The notes beneath the pieces were generated by a model. The model ran no database searches. It was not told the DNA's origin and was given only the letters and a program-made list of their open reading frames with translations. DNA of 64,000 nt from Streptomyces sp. ISL-96 (GTDB lineage: Bacteria > Actinomycetota > Actinomycetes > Streptomycetales > Streptomycetaceae): the NCBI RefSeq assembly GCF_018614035.1, contig NZ_JAGGPA010000028.1:1-64000 (forward strand), written 5' to 3'. A program made the position numbers and the translations under genes. Of the stretch, positions 41,708-51,728 are shown one piece after another; positions within the stretch are counted from its first letter, which is position 1, and each line of letters opens with the position of its first letter.

Positions 41708-41721
41708 TGGGAGTGCTCCCG
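41708..41721. promoter_or_regulatory. CebR-like box (proximal) of the GH12 gene
   Basis: TGGGAGTGCTCCCG matches the CebR palindrome TGGGAGCGCTCCCA at 12 of 14 positions. It lies 32 bases upstream of the GH12 ATG. Confidence 0.7.
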
Positions 41722-41733
41722 GTACGTAGCGGG

Positions 41734-41747
41734 TGGGAGCGCTCCCA
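41734..41747. promoter_or_regulatory. CebR box (distal) of the GH12 gene
   Basis: Perfect TGGGAGCGCTCCCA, 26 bp from the proximal box start to start. Two sites suggest tighter repression of the endoglucanase. Confidence 0.88.
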
Positions 41748-42060
41748 GATACTGCTTCGGGCAGGACTGTAGGGATCGGCGTGGGTCACGGCAAGCGCTT
41801 TGGTACGCAAGGGAATTGGGGGCCCGTGGCTCGCGCGCGTAGCGCAGCCGCGAACACCCGGCGAGGAGTCATCAGGTCGAATTGGTTCGAGCCCCCGAAG
41901 TGGCCAGACCTGGGGTCATGCCGCTCCGGCCGTGGTGGGACGGATACGCGCCATCGGTTTTCTTGGCTGGTTCACGTCACCCCCTAGCGATTGACGGGGG
42001 CTTGTCAATTCCGCACAGTGAAGACGAGGAAGGGTCGGCGCCTCGGTCCGTATCCCCGAT

Positions 42061-42074
42061 TGGGAGCGCTCCCG
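42061..42074. promoter_or_regulatory. CebR-like box of the secreted-protein gene
   Basis: TGGGAGCGCTCCCG, 13 of 14 matches to consensus, 57 bases upstream of the ATG at 42131. It places this unrecognised gene in the presumed cellulose regulon. Confidence 0.8.
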
Positions 42075-42130
42075 AATTCACTGCCCGGCACCTCTCCATC
42101 CGTCCCCGCCCGCACCGGAGGAAGTCCCCC

Positions 42131-42847
42131 ATGCGCAGACCCGCGCTACAACTCACCGTGGCCGGCCTGGCCGCCCTCGCCCTGGTGATCGCCACGATCG
42201 CCGTCCAGCTGACCACTTCCCGGACGGCCACCGCCGCCGCGGGCCAGACCACGGCCGTCACCGGCGGCCCAAACAGCTTCACCCAGCAGCTGCCGACCGG
42301 CGGAGCCTCGCAGTACACCACCCCGCTCGAACGCTGCCACACCAGCCCGAGCTACCCGATCTCCGGCACCAACCCCATCCTGAACGAGCCGCTGACCACG
42401 TCCTTCACCTCGAACGTCCCGCTCACCGTCAGCGTGCGAGCCGACAGCACCACCGGGTACGGGCTGCGGGAGCTGGTCTTCACCAACCGCTCCGACAAGC
42501 CGGTCCACCTGGACTGCGGCGTCCTGATCTTCCGTGCTCCGTCCGGCTCGGACCAGCACCACTACGGTGCCTCCCAGGCGTTCGGGCACCCGCAGCAGGA
42601 CTTCCTGGAGGTCAAGCGCGGCGACGGTACGTCGTTCTACATCGCGCGCCTCGGCTTCCACGACGTGTCGCTGCCCCAGCGCGGCATCGACCCCGGCCAC
42701 ACCTGGGTCTACAAGCTCGGCGGCCCGAACCAGGGCGCGGTGGCCCTGGAAACCACCCGTGACTCCGTCCGCTTCACCGCGGACCTGAACGTCTCTGCCA
42801 ACACCGACCTGGTGAAGAAGTACGGCACCGTCCGCTACGCCAACTGA
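42131..42847 (+). CDS. Secreted protein of unknown function in the cellulose regulon
   Basis: 238 residues from ATG 42131 (GGAGGAA six bases upstream). Signal peptide ~1-38 (LAALALVIATIAVQL core, TATAAAG). The mature part is ~200 residues of beta-rich sequence with two Cys (LERCHTS and HLDCGVLIFRAP) that may pair, a SVRADSTTGYGLRELVFTNRSD segment (in part) like an immunoglobulin-type sandwich, and GHTWVYKLGGPNQGAVALET near the end. No catalytic signature is recognised and there is no N-terminal His as in lytic polysaccharide monooxygenases. The CebR box suggests a role in cellulose attack or binding. A hairpin follows. Confidence 0.85.
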   Translation: MRRPALQLTVAGLAALALVIATIAVQLTTSRTATAAAGQTTAVTGGPNSFTQQLPTGGASQYTTPLERCHTSPSYPISGTNPILNEPLTTSFTSNVPLTVSVRADSTTGYGLRELVFTNRSDKPVHLDCGVLIFRAPSGSDQHHYGASQAFGHPQQDFLEVKRGDGTSFYIARLGFHDVSLPQRGIDPGHTWVYKLGGPNQGAVALETTRDSVRFTADLNVSANTDLVKKYGTVRYAN

Positions 42848-42859
42848 CCACCCACCCCG

Positions 42860-42895
42860 CCCCGAGGACCGGGCCTACTCACCCGGTCCTCGGGG
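42860..42895 (+). terminator. Terminator/attenuator between the two secreted-protein genes
   Basis: CCCCGAGGACCGGG (42860-42873) pairs exactly with 42882-42895 around eight bases. It lies 12 bases after the first stop and 22 bases before the next ATG, so read-through would be reduced but not excluded. Confidence 0.8.
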
Positions 42896-42917
42896 CCCGT
42901 GCCACGGAAGGAGTCAC

Positions 42918-43469
42918 ATGCGCGCCGACCGCGCCCCGCTGCTGCGGCTGTCCTGCGTGATCGCCGCACTGATCGCGGTGGCACTGGTCAGCCGCGCCCA
43001 GGACACCGCCGGCTCGCCGGCCTCCACCGGACAGGCGTCCGGGGCCAAAGCCACCGCCGGGCAGGCTGCCCGGTCGGCCGCGCAGACCCACCTCGGGCTG
43101 CTCTCGGGCGGCGACTGGTCGGCGGCATGGGAGGGATGGAGCAGTAGCGCCCAGCGACACGTCCCCCGGGACACCTACGTCCGTACGCACCGGATCTGCC
43201 ACCCCCTGCTCGCCGTCCCGTTCCAGACGGTACGGGCGGTCCCCCTGGACCGGCGTACGGTCGACATCGGCTGGCAGGGTGGGGAAGCCTCCGGCACCCT
43301 GCGCATGGTGTCCGAGCGAGGCGTATGGCGGGTCGCGCCGACCAGGACGCAGCTGGCCCGGTACGAGAACGGACCCGACGCGGCGGTCGCCGCGCTGCGC
43401 GGCCGCGGTGAGTGCGACGCACGTCAGGCCGAGGCGCGCACCACCAGCTTCGTACGCAGGATGACGTGA
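42918..43469 (+). CDS. Small secreted or membrane-anchored protein, function unknown
   Basis: 183 residues, GGAAGGAG seven bases before the ATG. N-terminal hydrophobic segment (~10-26) is either an uncleaved anchor or signal peptide. The rest (~55-165) reads like a one-domain NTF2-like or similar cystatin-type fold: AAQTHLGLLSGGDWSAAWEGW, then TVDIGWQGGEASGTLRMVSE (each shortened to core). Two Cys (HRICHPL, RGECDAR) might pair. Its last 46 bases overlap the end of the LacI gene on the opposite strand. No family assigned. Confidence 0.8.
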   Translation: MRADRAPLLRLSCVIAALIAVALVSRAQDTAGSPASTGQASGAKATAGQAARSAAQTHLGLLSGGDWSAAWEGWSSSAQRHVPRDTYVRTHRICHPLLAVPFQTVRAVPLDRRTVDIGWQGGEASGTLRMVSERGVWRVAPTRTQLARYENGPDAAVAALRGRGECDARQAEARTTSFVRRMT

Positions 43470-44449
43470 CGCCAGGCCGCGCTGGGTTCCTCGATGTCCT
43501 CCAGCAGTACGCGCGCCATGGCGCGGCCCATCTCCTCCACCGGCTGGCGGACGGTGGTGAGTTGCGGATCGGTGTGCTGCGCGAGCGGGGAGTCGTCGAA
43601 CCCCACGACGGCCACGTCCTCCGGCACCCGGCGGCCCGCCGCGCGCAAGGTGTGCAACGCGCCCGCGGCCATGATGTCCGACGCGGCGAACACCGCGTCC
43701 AGCTCCGGACGGCGCTCCAGGAGCTCGGCCATCGCCCGGCGCCCGCTCTCCTCGGTGAAGTCGCCCTGCGCGATCAATGACGCCTCCACCTCGCCGAAGG
43801 CCTTCCGCATCTCCTCCTCGTAGCCCCGGAGCCGGCACTGCGCGACGTACATGTCCGGCGGCCCGGTCACCGTGGCGATGGCCCGCCGCCCCGTGTCCAC
43901 CAGGTGGCGGACCGCCGACCGGGCCCCGCCGACGTTGTCGGAGTCGACGTACGACACCGACTCGTCGCTGGAGCGCCGGCCGCTGAGGACGGTCGGCAGT
44001 TCCAGTTCGGCGAGCATGTCGGGGAGCGGGTCGTCGCCGTGCAGCGACACCATCAGCACCCCGTCCACCCGGCCGGCGCGCGCGTACTGCACGAACCGCT
44101 GCCGTTCCTTTTCGGTACGTACCAGCGTCAGCAGCAGCTGGATGTCGGTGTCGGCCAGTCCGGCACCGACCGCGTGGACGATGTCGGAGAAGAACGGCTC
44201 CGCGAAGAAACGCCGCTCGGTCTCCGTGATCACCAGCGCCACCGCGTCGGTGCGGCTGCCGGCCAGGGCCCGGGCGGCGTGGTTGGGAACGTAGCCGAGT
44301 TCGGCTATCGCCCGTTCGACCGTCAGCCGTGTCGCGGCTTTCACCCCGGGGGCGTTATTGATGACACGGGACACCGTGCCCCGCCCGACGCCCGCGAACG
44401 CGGCGACTTCCTCTAGCGTGGGCGGGCCCATACGTCCTCTCGTCACCAT
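43424..44449 (-). CDS. LacI family repressor of the CebR/CelR type
   Basis: 341 residues. HTH PTLEEVAAFAGVGRGTVSRVIN with hinge helix YVPNHAARALAGSRTDA, then a periplasmic-binding-like effector domain (FAEPFFSDIVHAVGAGL, VDGVLMVSLHGDD, AAGALHTLRAAGRRVPEDV). These blocks closely follow CebR of streptomycetes and CelR of Thermobifida, which bind TGGGAGCGCTCCCA and release it with cello-oligosaccharides. No sugar ABC transporter (cebEFG) or bglC is beside it here, so it may be a paralogue. Start ATG 44449 has GGAGG nine bases upstream; ATG 44431 is the alternative. Confidence 0.92.
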   Translation of the reverse strand: MVTRGRMGPPTLEEVAAFAGVGRGTVSRVINNAPGVKAATRLTVERAIAELGYVPNHAARALAGSRTDAVALVITETERRFFAEPFFSDIVHAVGAGLADTDIQLLLTLVRTEKERQRFVQYARAGRVDGVLMVSLHGDDPLPDMLAELELPTVLSGRRSSDESVSYVDSDNVGGARSAVRHLVDTGRRAIATVTGPPDMYVAQCRLRGYEEEMRKAFGEVEASLIAQGDFTEESGRRAMAELLERRPELDAVFAASDIMAAGALHTLRAAGRRVPEDVAVVGFDDSPLAQHTDPQLTTVRQPVEEMGRAMARVLLEDIEEPSAAWRHVILRTKLVVRASA

Positions 44450-44648
44450 CGCGCACGACCTCCAGGAGGGATATCCGGTCCTCGGAGCACCTGTTGGTAC
44501 GAGGACAGGTCACATCGAATCACCGGACGCACTCCCATCCCAACCCGTTGATCACATTGATCGGTGCGTCACCGCGTCGGTGCGGCCCGCTCAAGAGGAT
44601 GATTCGAGCGGGAAAATGCTGTCGAGCGGGCGAATGGTGATCTCTGGC

Positions 44649-45860
44649 ATGCGCGTCCTGTGTACTTCGGTTCTCTCCCCATCCCACACGCGCGAGGCGC
44701 TCCGCTTCGCGCGCCTGCTGTCCGGCGCGGGTCATGAAGTGCACATCGCCACCGAGGAGTACCTGCTCGGCTTCTACCTTGACCAGGGCGTTTCCGCGAC
44801 GGCATGTCTGCCGAGCCTCTTCGCTGACGCGATGACGGCCGGTCAGGAAACCCGCGATGCCGTCAGGCACCTGCAGACCGGTACCGCGTCCCGGGGATCG
44901 GCGGCGCTCGCACTGGCGGGGCCGCACATGGCGGGTCAGTTCAACGCGCTGGAGGCGGTGGCCCACGACTTCAAGCCGGATCTGCTGCTGCGTGACGCGA
45001 TGGACGTCAGTGCCTGCCTCGTGGCCGAGAGACTGGGAATCCCCCAGGTGGCGATGGTGTCCGGCGCGAAGGGCTTCACCGACCCGACGGCTCTGCTGCC
45101 GCATCTCAACCGCTGGCGCTCCACCGTCGGCCTGCCGGAGCACGACGACCCGATGTCCCTGACGCCCCACGGGCACCTGGACGACCTTCCGCCGTCCTGG
45201 ACCTTCGCTCCGCACCTCCCGCCCGCGCTCGCTTACCGCCGGCCCGTGATTGCCGATCCCCGTGCGAAACTCCCCAGCTGGATGGTCGGCCTCCCCATCG
45301 ACCGGCCACTGGTGTACGCCGGTATCGGCTGCGCCCTGCCGCTCTTCCTGCCCTCGCCGGACGGGCATCAGCCGCTGCCGGGGCAGCTGGATCCGGCGAC
45401 GGTCCTGCGGTCCATGATCGAGGGACTGTCATGGCTCGACTGCACCGCGGTGGTGTCCACCAGCGGAGTGAGCGTCGCCGGTCTCGATCCCGCCCCCCAT
45501 GTGCATGTCGTCGACTCCGTACCCCAGCCGCTGCTGCTGGAAGCGGCCGACCTCTTCCTCACCCACGGCGGCTACACCAGCGTGTGGGAGTCGATCAGCA
45601 CCGCGACTCCCATGGCGGTACTGCCCCGGACGGCGGACCAGCCGATGAACGCGCGGCGCGTCACCGAGCTGGGCCTCGGCAGCGAGGTCACCGATCCCAC
45701 TCCGTCCGGCATCGCGTCGACGTGCCGCCGGCTGCTCGACGACGGCTCCGTACTGCGGCGAGTGAGGCAGGCCCGGCTGGCCTGCCTTGCCCTGCCGACC
45801 GTCGAAACAGCGGTGGATGACTTGGAAAGCCTGGTCAATCACCACACGGCCCCACAATGA
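44649..45860 (+). CDS. MGT-type glycosyltransferase (GT1)
   Basis: About 403 residues; start chosen at ATG 44649 (MRVLCTSVLSPSHTREAL, the usual beginning of this fold), with ATG 44634 as alternative. GT-B fold with NDP-sugar motif in the C-terminal half: PHVHVVDSVPQPLLLEAADLFLTHGGYTSVWES, core LFLTHGGYTSVWES, then DQPMNARRVTELGLG. Members glycosylate macrolides, flavonoids or other small acceptors, sometimes as self-resistance. It is divergent from the LacI gene. The acceptor is unknown. Confidence 0.88.
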   Translation: MRVLCTSVLSPSHTREALRFARLLSGAGHEVHIATEEYLLGFYLDQGVSATACLPSLFADAMTAGQETRDAVRHLQTGTASRGSAALALAGPHMAGQFNALEAVAHDFKPDLLLRDAMDVSACLVAERLGIPQVAMVSGAKGFTDPTALLPHLNRWRSTVGLPEHDDPMSLTPHGHLDDLPPSWTFAPHLPPALAYRRPVIADPRAKLPSWMVGLPIDRPLVYAGIGCALPLFLPSPDGHQPLPGQLDPATVLRSMIEGLSWLDCTAVVSTSGVSVAGLDPAPHVHVVDSVPQPLLLEAADLFLTHGGYTSVWESISTATPMAVLPRTADQPMNARRVTELGLGSEVTDPTPSGIASTCRRLLDDGSVLRRVRQARLACLALPTVETAVDDLESLVNHHTAPQ

Positions 45861-45939
45861 AAGGTCCGTGTGGTACCCACTGGTGACTGACGTCGACGTC
45901 GACACTGGCACGTCACCAACGATCTGGAGGAGCGGGCAG

Positions 45940-47580
<1,641 letters not shown>

Positions 47581-47614
47581 CCGACCCCTGTCGGGAGAGG
47601 TACGGTCTAGAGAT

Positions 47615-47630
47615 ATCTTGATGTCAAGCA
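47615..47630. promoter_or_regulatory. Palindromic element upstream of icd
   Basis: CTTGA-TG-TCAAG, flanked by AT-rich bases (ATATCTTGATGTCAAGCAAT), about 30 bases before the icd GTG. It is the most AT-rich stretch in the neighbourhood and may be an operator or overlap the promoter. No regulator is assigned. Confidence 0.4.
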
Positions 47631-47658
47631 ATGTTGCAGACGTGGAGCGGAGCACCCG

Positions 47659-49878
47659 GTGACTGACTCGACCATCATCTACACACACACCGACGAGGCC
47701 CCGGCCCTGGCGACGTATTCGTTCTTGCCTGTGGTCGAGGCCTACGCCTCGACGGCCGGGGTCACGGTGGAGAGCCGCGACATCTCGCTGGCGGGGCGCA
47801 TCATCGCCCTCTTCCCCGAGTACCTCCAGGAGAGCCAGCGCATCGACGACGCGCTCGCCGAGCTCGGTGAGCTGGCCAAGACGCCCGGCGCGAACATCAT
47901 CAAGCTTCCGAACATCTCGGCCTCGATCCCGCAGCTGAAGGCCGCGATCGCCGAGCTCCAGCAGCAGGGCTACGCGCTGCCGGACTACCCGGACGACCCG
48001 AAGACCGACGCGGACAAGGACGTCCGCGCGCGCTACGACAAGGTCAAGGGCAGCGCCGTCAACCCCGTGCTGCGCGAGGGCAATTCAGACCGCCGCGCCC
48101 CCGCTTCGGTCAAGAACTACGCCCGCAAGCACCCGCACCGCATGGGCGCCTGGTCGGCCGACTCCAAGACCAACGTCGCGCACATGGACAACGACGACTT
48201 CCGCTCCACCGAGAAGTCCGCCGTCATCTCCGAGGCGGGCTCCCTGCGCATCGAGCTCGTGGGGGACGACGGCACCACCACCGTCCTGCGCGAGTCGGTA
48301 CCCGTCCTGGAGGGGGAGGTCGTCGACGCGGCCGTCATGCGCGTCGCGGCGCTGCGCGAGTTCTTCACGGCGCAGGTCGCCCGCGCCAAGGCCGAGGGCG
48401 TTCTCTTCTCCGTACACCTGAAGGCCACGATGATGAAGGTCTCCGACCCGATCATCTTCGGCCACGTGGTGCGCGCCTTCTTCCCGAAGACCTTCGCGAA
48501 GTACGGCGAGGTCCTCGCCGCCGCCGGTCTGTCCCCCAACGACGGCCTCGGCGGCATCCTCAAGGGTCTGGAGGCGCTGCCGGAGGGCGCGGCCGTCCAG
48601 GCGTCCTTCGAGGCCGAGCTGGCCGAGGGCCCGGCCCTCGCGATGGTCGACTCCGACAAGGGCATCACCAACCTGCACGTACCGAGCGACGTCATCGTCG
48701 ACGCCTCCATGCCGGCCATGATCCGCACCTCCGGTCACATGTGGGGCCCGGACGGCCAGGAGGCCGACACCCTCGCGGTCCTCCCCGACAGCAGCTACGC
48801 CGGTATCTACCAGGTCGTCATCGACGACTGCCGCGCGAACGGCGCGTACGACCCGTCCACGATGGGTTCGGTGCCGAACGTCGGTCTGATGGCGCAGAAG
48901 GCCGAGGAGTACGGCAGCCACGACAAGACCTTCGAGATCGCGAAGACGGGCACGGTCCGGGTCGTCGACGCGGCCGGCAACGCCGTGCTGCAGCAGGCCG
49001 TCGGCGCGGGCGACATCTTCCGCATGTGCCAGACCAAGGACCTGCCGGTCCAGGACTGGGTCAAGCTGGCCGTCACCCGCGCCCGCGCGACCGGTGTCCC
49101 GGCCGTCTTCTGGCTCGACGAGACCCGCGCGCACGACGCGCAGCTGATCGCCAAGGTCAAGACGTACCTCGCGGAGCACGACACCGAGGGCCTTCAGATC
49201 GAGATCATGCCGCCGGTCGAGGCGACCGCCTTCTCCCTGGAGCGCATCCGCCGCGGCGAGGACACCATCTCGGTCACCGGCAACGTGCTGCGTGACTACC
49301 TCACCGACCTGTTCCCGATCCTCGAACTCGGTACGAGCGCGAAGATGCTCTCGATCGTCCCCCTCATGAACGGCGGCGGCCTGTTCGAGACCGGCGCCGG
49401 TGGCTCCGCGCCCAAGCACGTACAGCAGCTCGTCAAGGAGAACTACCTGCGCTGGGACAGCCTGGGTGAGTTCCTCGCGCTCGCGGTGAGCTTCGAGCAC
49501 CTCGCGCAGACGACGGACAACGCGCGCGCCCAGGTGCTCGCCGACACCCTCGACCGTGCGACGGCGACCTTCCTGGAGGAGGACAAGTCGCCGAGCCGTC
49601 GCCTCGGTGGCATCGACAACCGCGGCAGCCACTTCTACCTGGCGCTGTACTGGGCCCAGGAGCTGGCGAAGCAGACGGAGGACGCCAAGCTCGCGGAGGC
49701 GTTCGCCGCTCTCGCCAAGACGCTGGCCGAGCAGGAGCAGACCATCGTCGGCGAGCTCATCGCGGTGCAGGGCTCGCCGGCCGACATCGGCGGCTACTAC
49801 CGTCCCGACGCGGCCAAGGCTGAGGCCGTGATGCGCCCGTCGAACACCTTCAACCAGGCCATCGCGACGCTCGCCTGA
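47659..49878 (+). CDS. icd: NADP-dependent isocitrate dehydrogenase, monomeric type
   Basis: 739 residues, matching the ~740 of monomeric IDH. Opens TIIYTHTDEAPALATYSFLP, a hallmark of this class, and contains the substrate and metal regions KLPNISASIPQLKAAI, RAPASVKNYARKHPHRMG and LPDSSYAGIYQ, ending with GSPADIGGYYRPD (excerpts). It oxidises isocitrate to 2-oxoglutarate in the TCA cycle. GTG start with a GGAG seven to ten bases upstream. Followed by a terminator at 49910-49944. A standard central-metabolism enzyme here, transcribed with its own promoter. Confidence 0.97.
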   Translation: MTDSTIIYTHTDEAPALATYSFLPVVEAYASTAGVTVESRDISLAGRIIALFPEYLQESQRIDDALAELGELAKTPGANIIKLPNISASIPQLKAAIAELQQQGYALPDYPDDPKTDADKDVRARYDKVKGSAVNPVLREGNSDRRAPASVKNYARKHPHRMGAWSADSKTNVAHMDNDDFRSTEKSAVISEAGSLRIELVGDDGTTTVLRESVPVLEGEVVDAAVMRVAALREFFTAQVARAKAEGVLFSVHLKATMMKVSDPIIFGHVVRAFFPKTFAKYGEVLAAAGLSPNDGLGGILKGLEALPEGAAVQASFEAELAEGPALAMVDSDKGITNLHVPSDVIVDASMPAMIRTSGHMWGPDGQEADTLAVLPDSSYAGIYQVVIDDCRANGAYDPSTMGSVPNVGLMAQKAEEYGSHDKTFEIAKTGTVRVVDAAGNAVLQQAVGAGDIFRMCQTKDLPVQDWVKLAVTRARATGVPAVFWLDETRAHDAQLIAKVKTYLAEHDTEGLQIEIMPPVEATAFSLERIRRGEDTISVTGNVLRDYLTDLFPILELGTSAKMLSIVPLMNGGGLFETGAGGSAPKHVQQLVKENYLRWDSLGEFLALAVSFEHLAQTTDNARAQVLADTLDRATATFLEEDKSPSRRLGGIDNRGSHFYLALYWAQELAKQTEDAKLAEAFAALAKTLAEQEQTIVGELIAVQGSPADIGGYYRPDAAKAEAVMRPSNTFNQAIATLA

Positions 49879-49909
49879 CGGCAGCACCTGTCCGGTTCCG
49901 CCGTACGTT

Positions 49910-49944
49910 CCGCCCCGGCCCCGCATCCACGCGGGCCGGGGCGG
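49910..49944. terminator. Terminator after icd, shared with the convergent F420 gene
   Basis: CCGCCCCGGCC (49910-49920) pairs with GGCCGGGGCGG (49934-49944); the inner CCGC/GCGG can extend the stem. It lies 32 bases after icd and 18 bases beyond the stop of the opposite gene. Confidence 0.82.
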
Positions 49945-49961
49945 TCCCGTCTGCGGGGGAG

Positions 49962-50942
49962 TCAGGCGCCGGCGCCGCCCGGCTTCAACCGCGGGATACG
50001 GGAGGCGAGTTCCCGCTGGTAGAAGTCGATGAAGCCGTCGGGATCGGGGCCGGCGTTCTGCATGACCAGCCGGTCGAAGCCCGCGTCGACGAATTGCTGT
50101 GCGACCTGGACGTACCGCGCGGGGTCTGTGCCGCAGGCGAACTTTTCGAGGATGTCTTCCTCGCGCACGGTCGTGGTCGCCGCGTCGAAGTTGACCGGGT
50201 TCGGCAGCTCGCTCATGACTTTCCATCCGGTCACCGCCCAGCGCGACGTCTCCAGCGCGGCCTTCGCGGCGGTGTGCTCGTCGGGCGCCCAGGCCATCGG
50301 TACCTCCGCGTAACGCGGGCCGCTGCCGCCCGCGTCGCGGTACTGCTGGACGATCTCCGGCTTGTCCTCGGTGGCGAACAGCCCGTCACCAAGCTCCGCG
50401 GCGATCCGCGTCGATGCCGGGCCGCTCGCGGCCACCGCGATCAGCGGCAGTTCCTCCGGGAGATCGAACACGCGGGCGTCCTTGAGCCGCAGGTGCTTGC
50501 CGTCGTACGACTGGTACCCGCCGCGCCACAGCAGCCGGATGATCTCCAGCGCCTCCCTGAGCATCTCGTGCCGGGTGCTGACGGTGTCCGGGAAGCCCAG
50601 GCCGACGACGTGCTCGTTGAGCCGCTCCCCGGAGCCGACTCCGAGGACGAAGCGGCCGTCCGACACCAGGGCCAGCGTCGCCGCGGCCTGGGCGACGATC
50701 GCCGGATGGTAGCGCACCGTCGGGCACGTCACGCCGGTCGCCAGCCCGATCCGTGAGGTCTTCGCCGCGATGCTGCCCAGGACGGTCCAGGCGAACGGCG
50801 AATGGCCCTGGTGGTCGAGCCAGGGGTGGAAATGGTCGCTGATCTCGACGAAATCGAAACCCGCCCGCTCCGCCAGAACCGCCTGCCGCACCAGTTCCGC
50901 CGGGCCGAACGCCTCGGCGGCAAGCTTGTAACCGATCTGCAT
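49962..50942 (-). CDS. F420-dependent LLM-class oxidoreductase (FGD-like)
   Basis: 326 residues with GAGGAG before ATG 50942. Luciferase-like TIM barrel: MQIGYKLAAEAFGPAELV, FVEISDHFHPWLDHQGHSPF (in part), TGVTCPTVRYHPAIVAQAAAT and VLGVGSGERLNEHVVG. These resemble F420-dependent glucose-6-phosphate dehydrogenase and the TIGR03557 relatives that use coenzyme F420. Substrate unresolved. It is monocistronic. Confidence 0.9.
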   Translation of the reverse strand: MQIGYKLAAEAFGPAELVRQAVLAERAGFDFVEISDHFHPWLDHQGHSPFAWTVLGSIAAKTSRIGLATGVTCPTVRYHPAIVAQAAATLALVSDGRFVLGVGSGERLNEHVVGLGFPDTVSTRHEMLREALEIIRLLWRGGYQSYDGKHLRLKDARVFDLPEELPLIAVAASGPASTRIAAELGDGLFATEDKPEIVQQYRDAGGSGPRYAEVPMAWAPDEHTAAKAALETSRWAVTGWKVMSELPNPVNFDAATTTVREEDILEKFACGTDPARYVQVAQQFVDAGFDRLVMQNAGPDPDGFIDFYQRELASRIPRLKPGGAGA

Positions 50943-51232
50943 GTACTCCTCTTTCCTGTCTTTCCTGGTCTCTCCTCGCGCACCCAACCGTTCGTCCGCG
51001 CAGACGTACCCCTTCTGCCAGGGGCGCGCTTCGCCTTTCACCCGGTCGGCCCCCGTGGGCGGCCCGGGTGACCGGCGGCGGGCTGGAGCCGGGCAATCGG
51101 ATGACGCCGGTCCGGTGACGTCGTGGCGCGTTGGCCGCTGTCCGGCGGCGGGCGTAGGAAGTGTGAGGGAGCCGGCCCGGGGTGGCGAAGCCCCGGGCGG
51201 CTCCCTTCGCCACGAGGATGGGAAGACGACAC

Positions 51233-51649
51233 GTGACAACTGCCAGAGAGATCATGACCCCCGGCACCGAGTGCATCGGAGCGGAGGAGACGGTGCTGGT
51301 CGCGGCCCGGAAGATGACGGAGCTGGGCGTCGGCGCCCTGCCGATCTGCGGGACCGACAACAAGCTCAAGGGCATGCTGACCGACCGCGACATCGTCGTG
51401 AAGGTCCTGGGGGCCGGCAAGGACCCCGCGAAGACGACCGCGGGCGAACTCGCGCAGGGCGAGGCGGTGACGATCGGCGCCGACGACGACGCCGGCGAGA
51501 TCCTGCGCACGATGACCTCGCACAAGGTCCGCCGGCTGCCCGTCATCGACGGCCACGACCTCGTCGGCATCGTGGCCCAGGCCGATGTCGCCCGGGCCCT
51601 GCCCGACCCGCAGGTGGGCGACCTTCTCGAAGCCCTTTCCACGGACTGA
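51233..51649 (+). CDS. CBS domain-pair protein
   Basis: 138 residues from GTG 51233, chosen over an upstream ATG because REIMTPGTECIGAEET is the normal domain start. Two CBS motifs: LPICGTDNKLKGMLTDRDIVV and RRLPVIDGHDLVGIVAQADVA (given as cores GMLTDRDI and GIVAQADVA). Such stand-alone pairs bind adenine nucleotides and often accompany stress responses. It stands between two unrelated genes. Confidence 0.9.
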   Translation: MTTAREIMTPGTECIGAEETVLVAARKMTELGVGALPICGTDNKLKGMLTDRDIVVKVLGAGKDPAKTTAGELAQGEAVTIGADDDAGEILRTMTSHKVRRLPVIDGHDLVGIVAQADVARALPDPQVGDLLEALSTD

Positions 51650-51728
51650 CCACAGCGGTCGCCAGAACAGTCCACCCATCCCGGATTGGACTTGGCGGGG
51701 CCGCTATTGGCATCGCTACGGTGCGGGC

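Larger units (their letters stand above)
41677..42130. other. Divergent regulatory region with three CebR-like boxes
   Basis: 454 bp without a gene between the GH12 start and the secreted-protein gene. It holds the boxes annotated separately at 41708-41721, 41734-41747 and 42061-42074, and a further LacI-type core AAGCGCTT at 41793-41800 within GGCAAGCGCTTTGG that may bind a related regulator. Confidence 0.7.

Noticed and set aside
48085..50226. 713-residue minus-strand open frame
   Set aside because: Antisense to icd; no start signal or motif.
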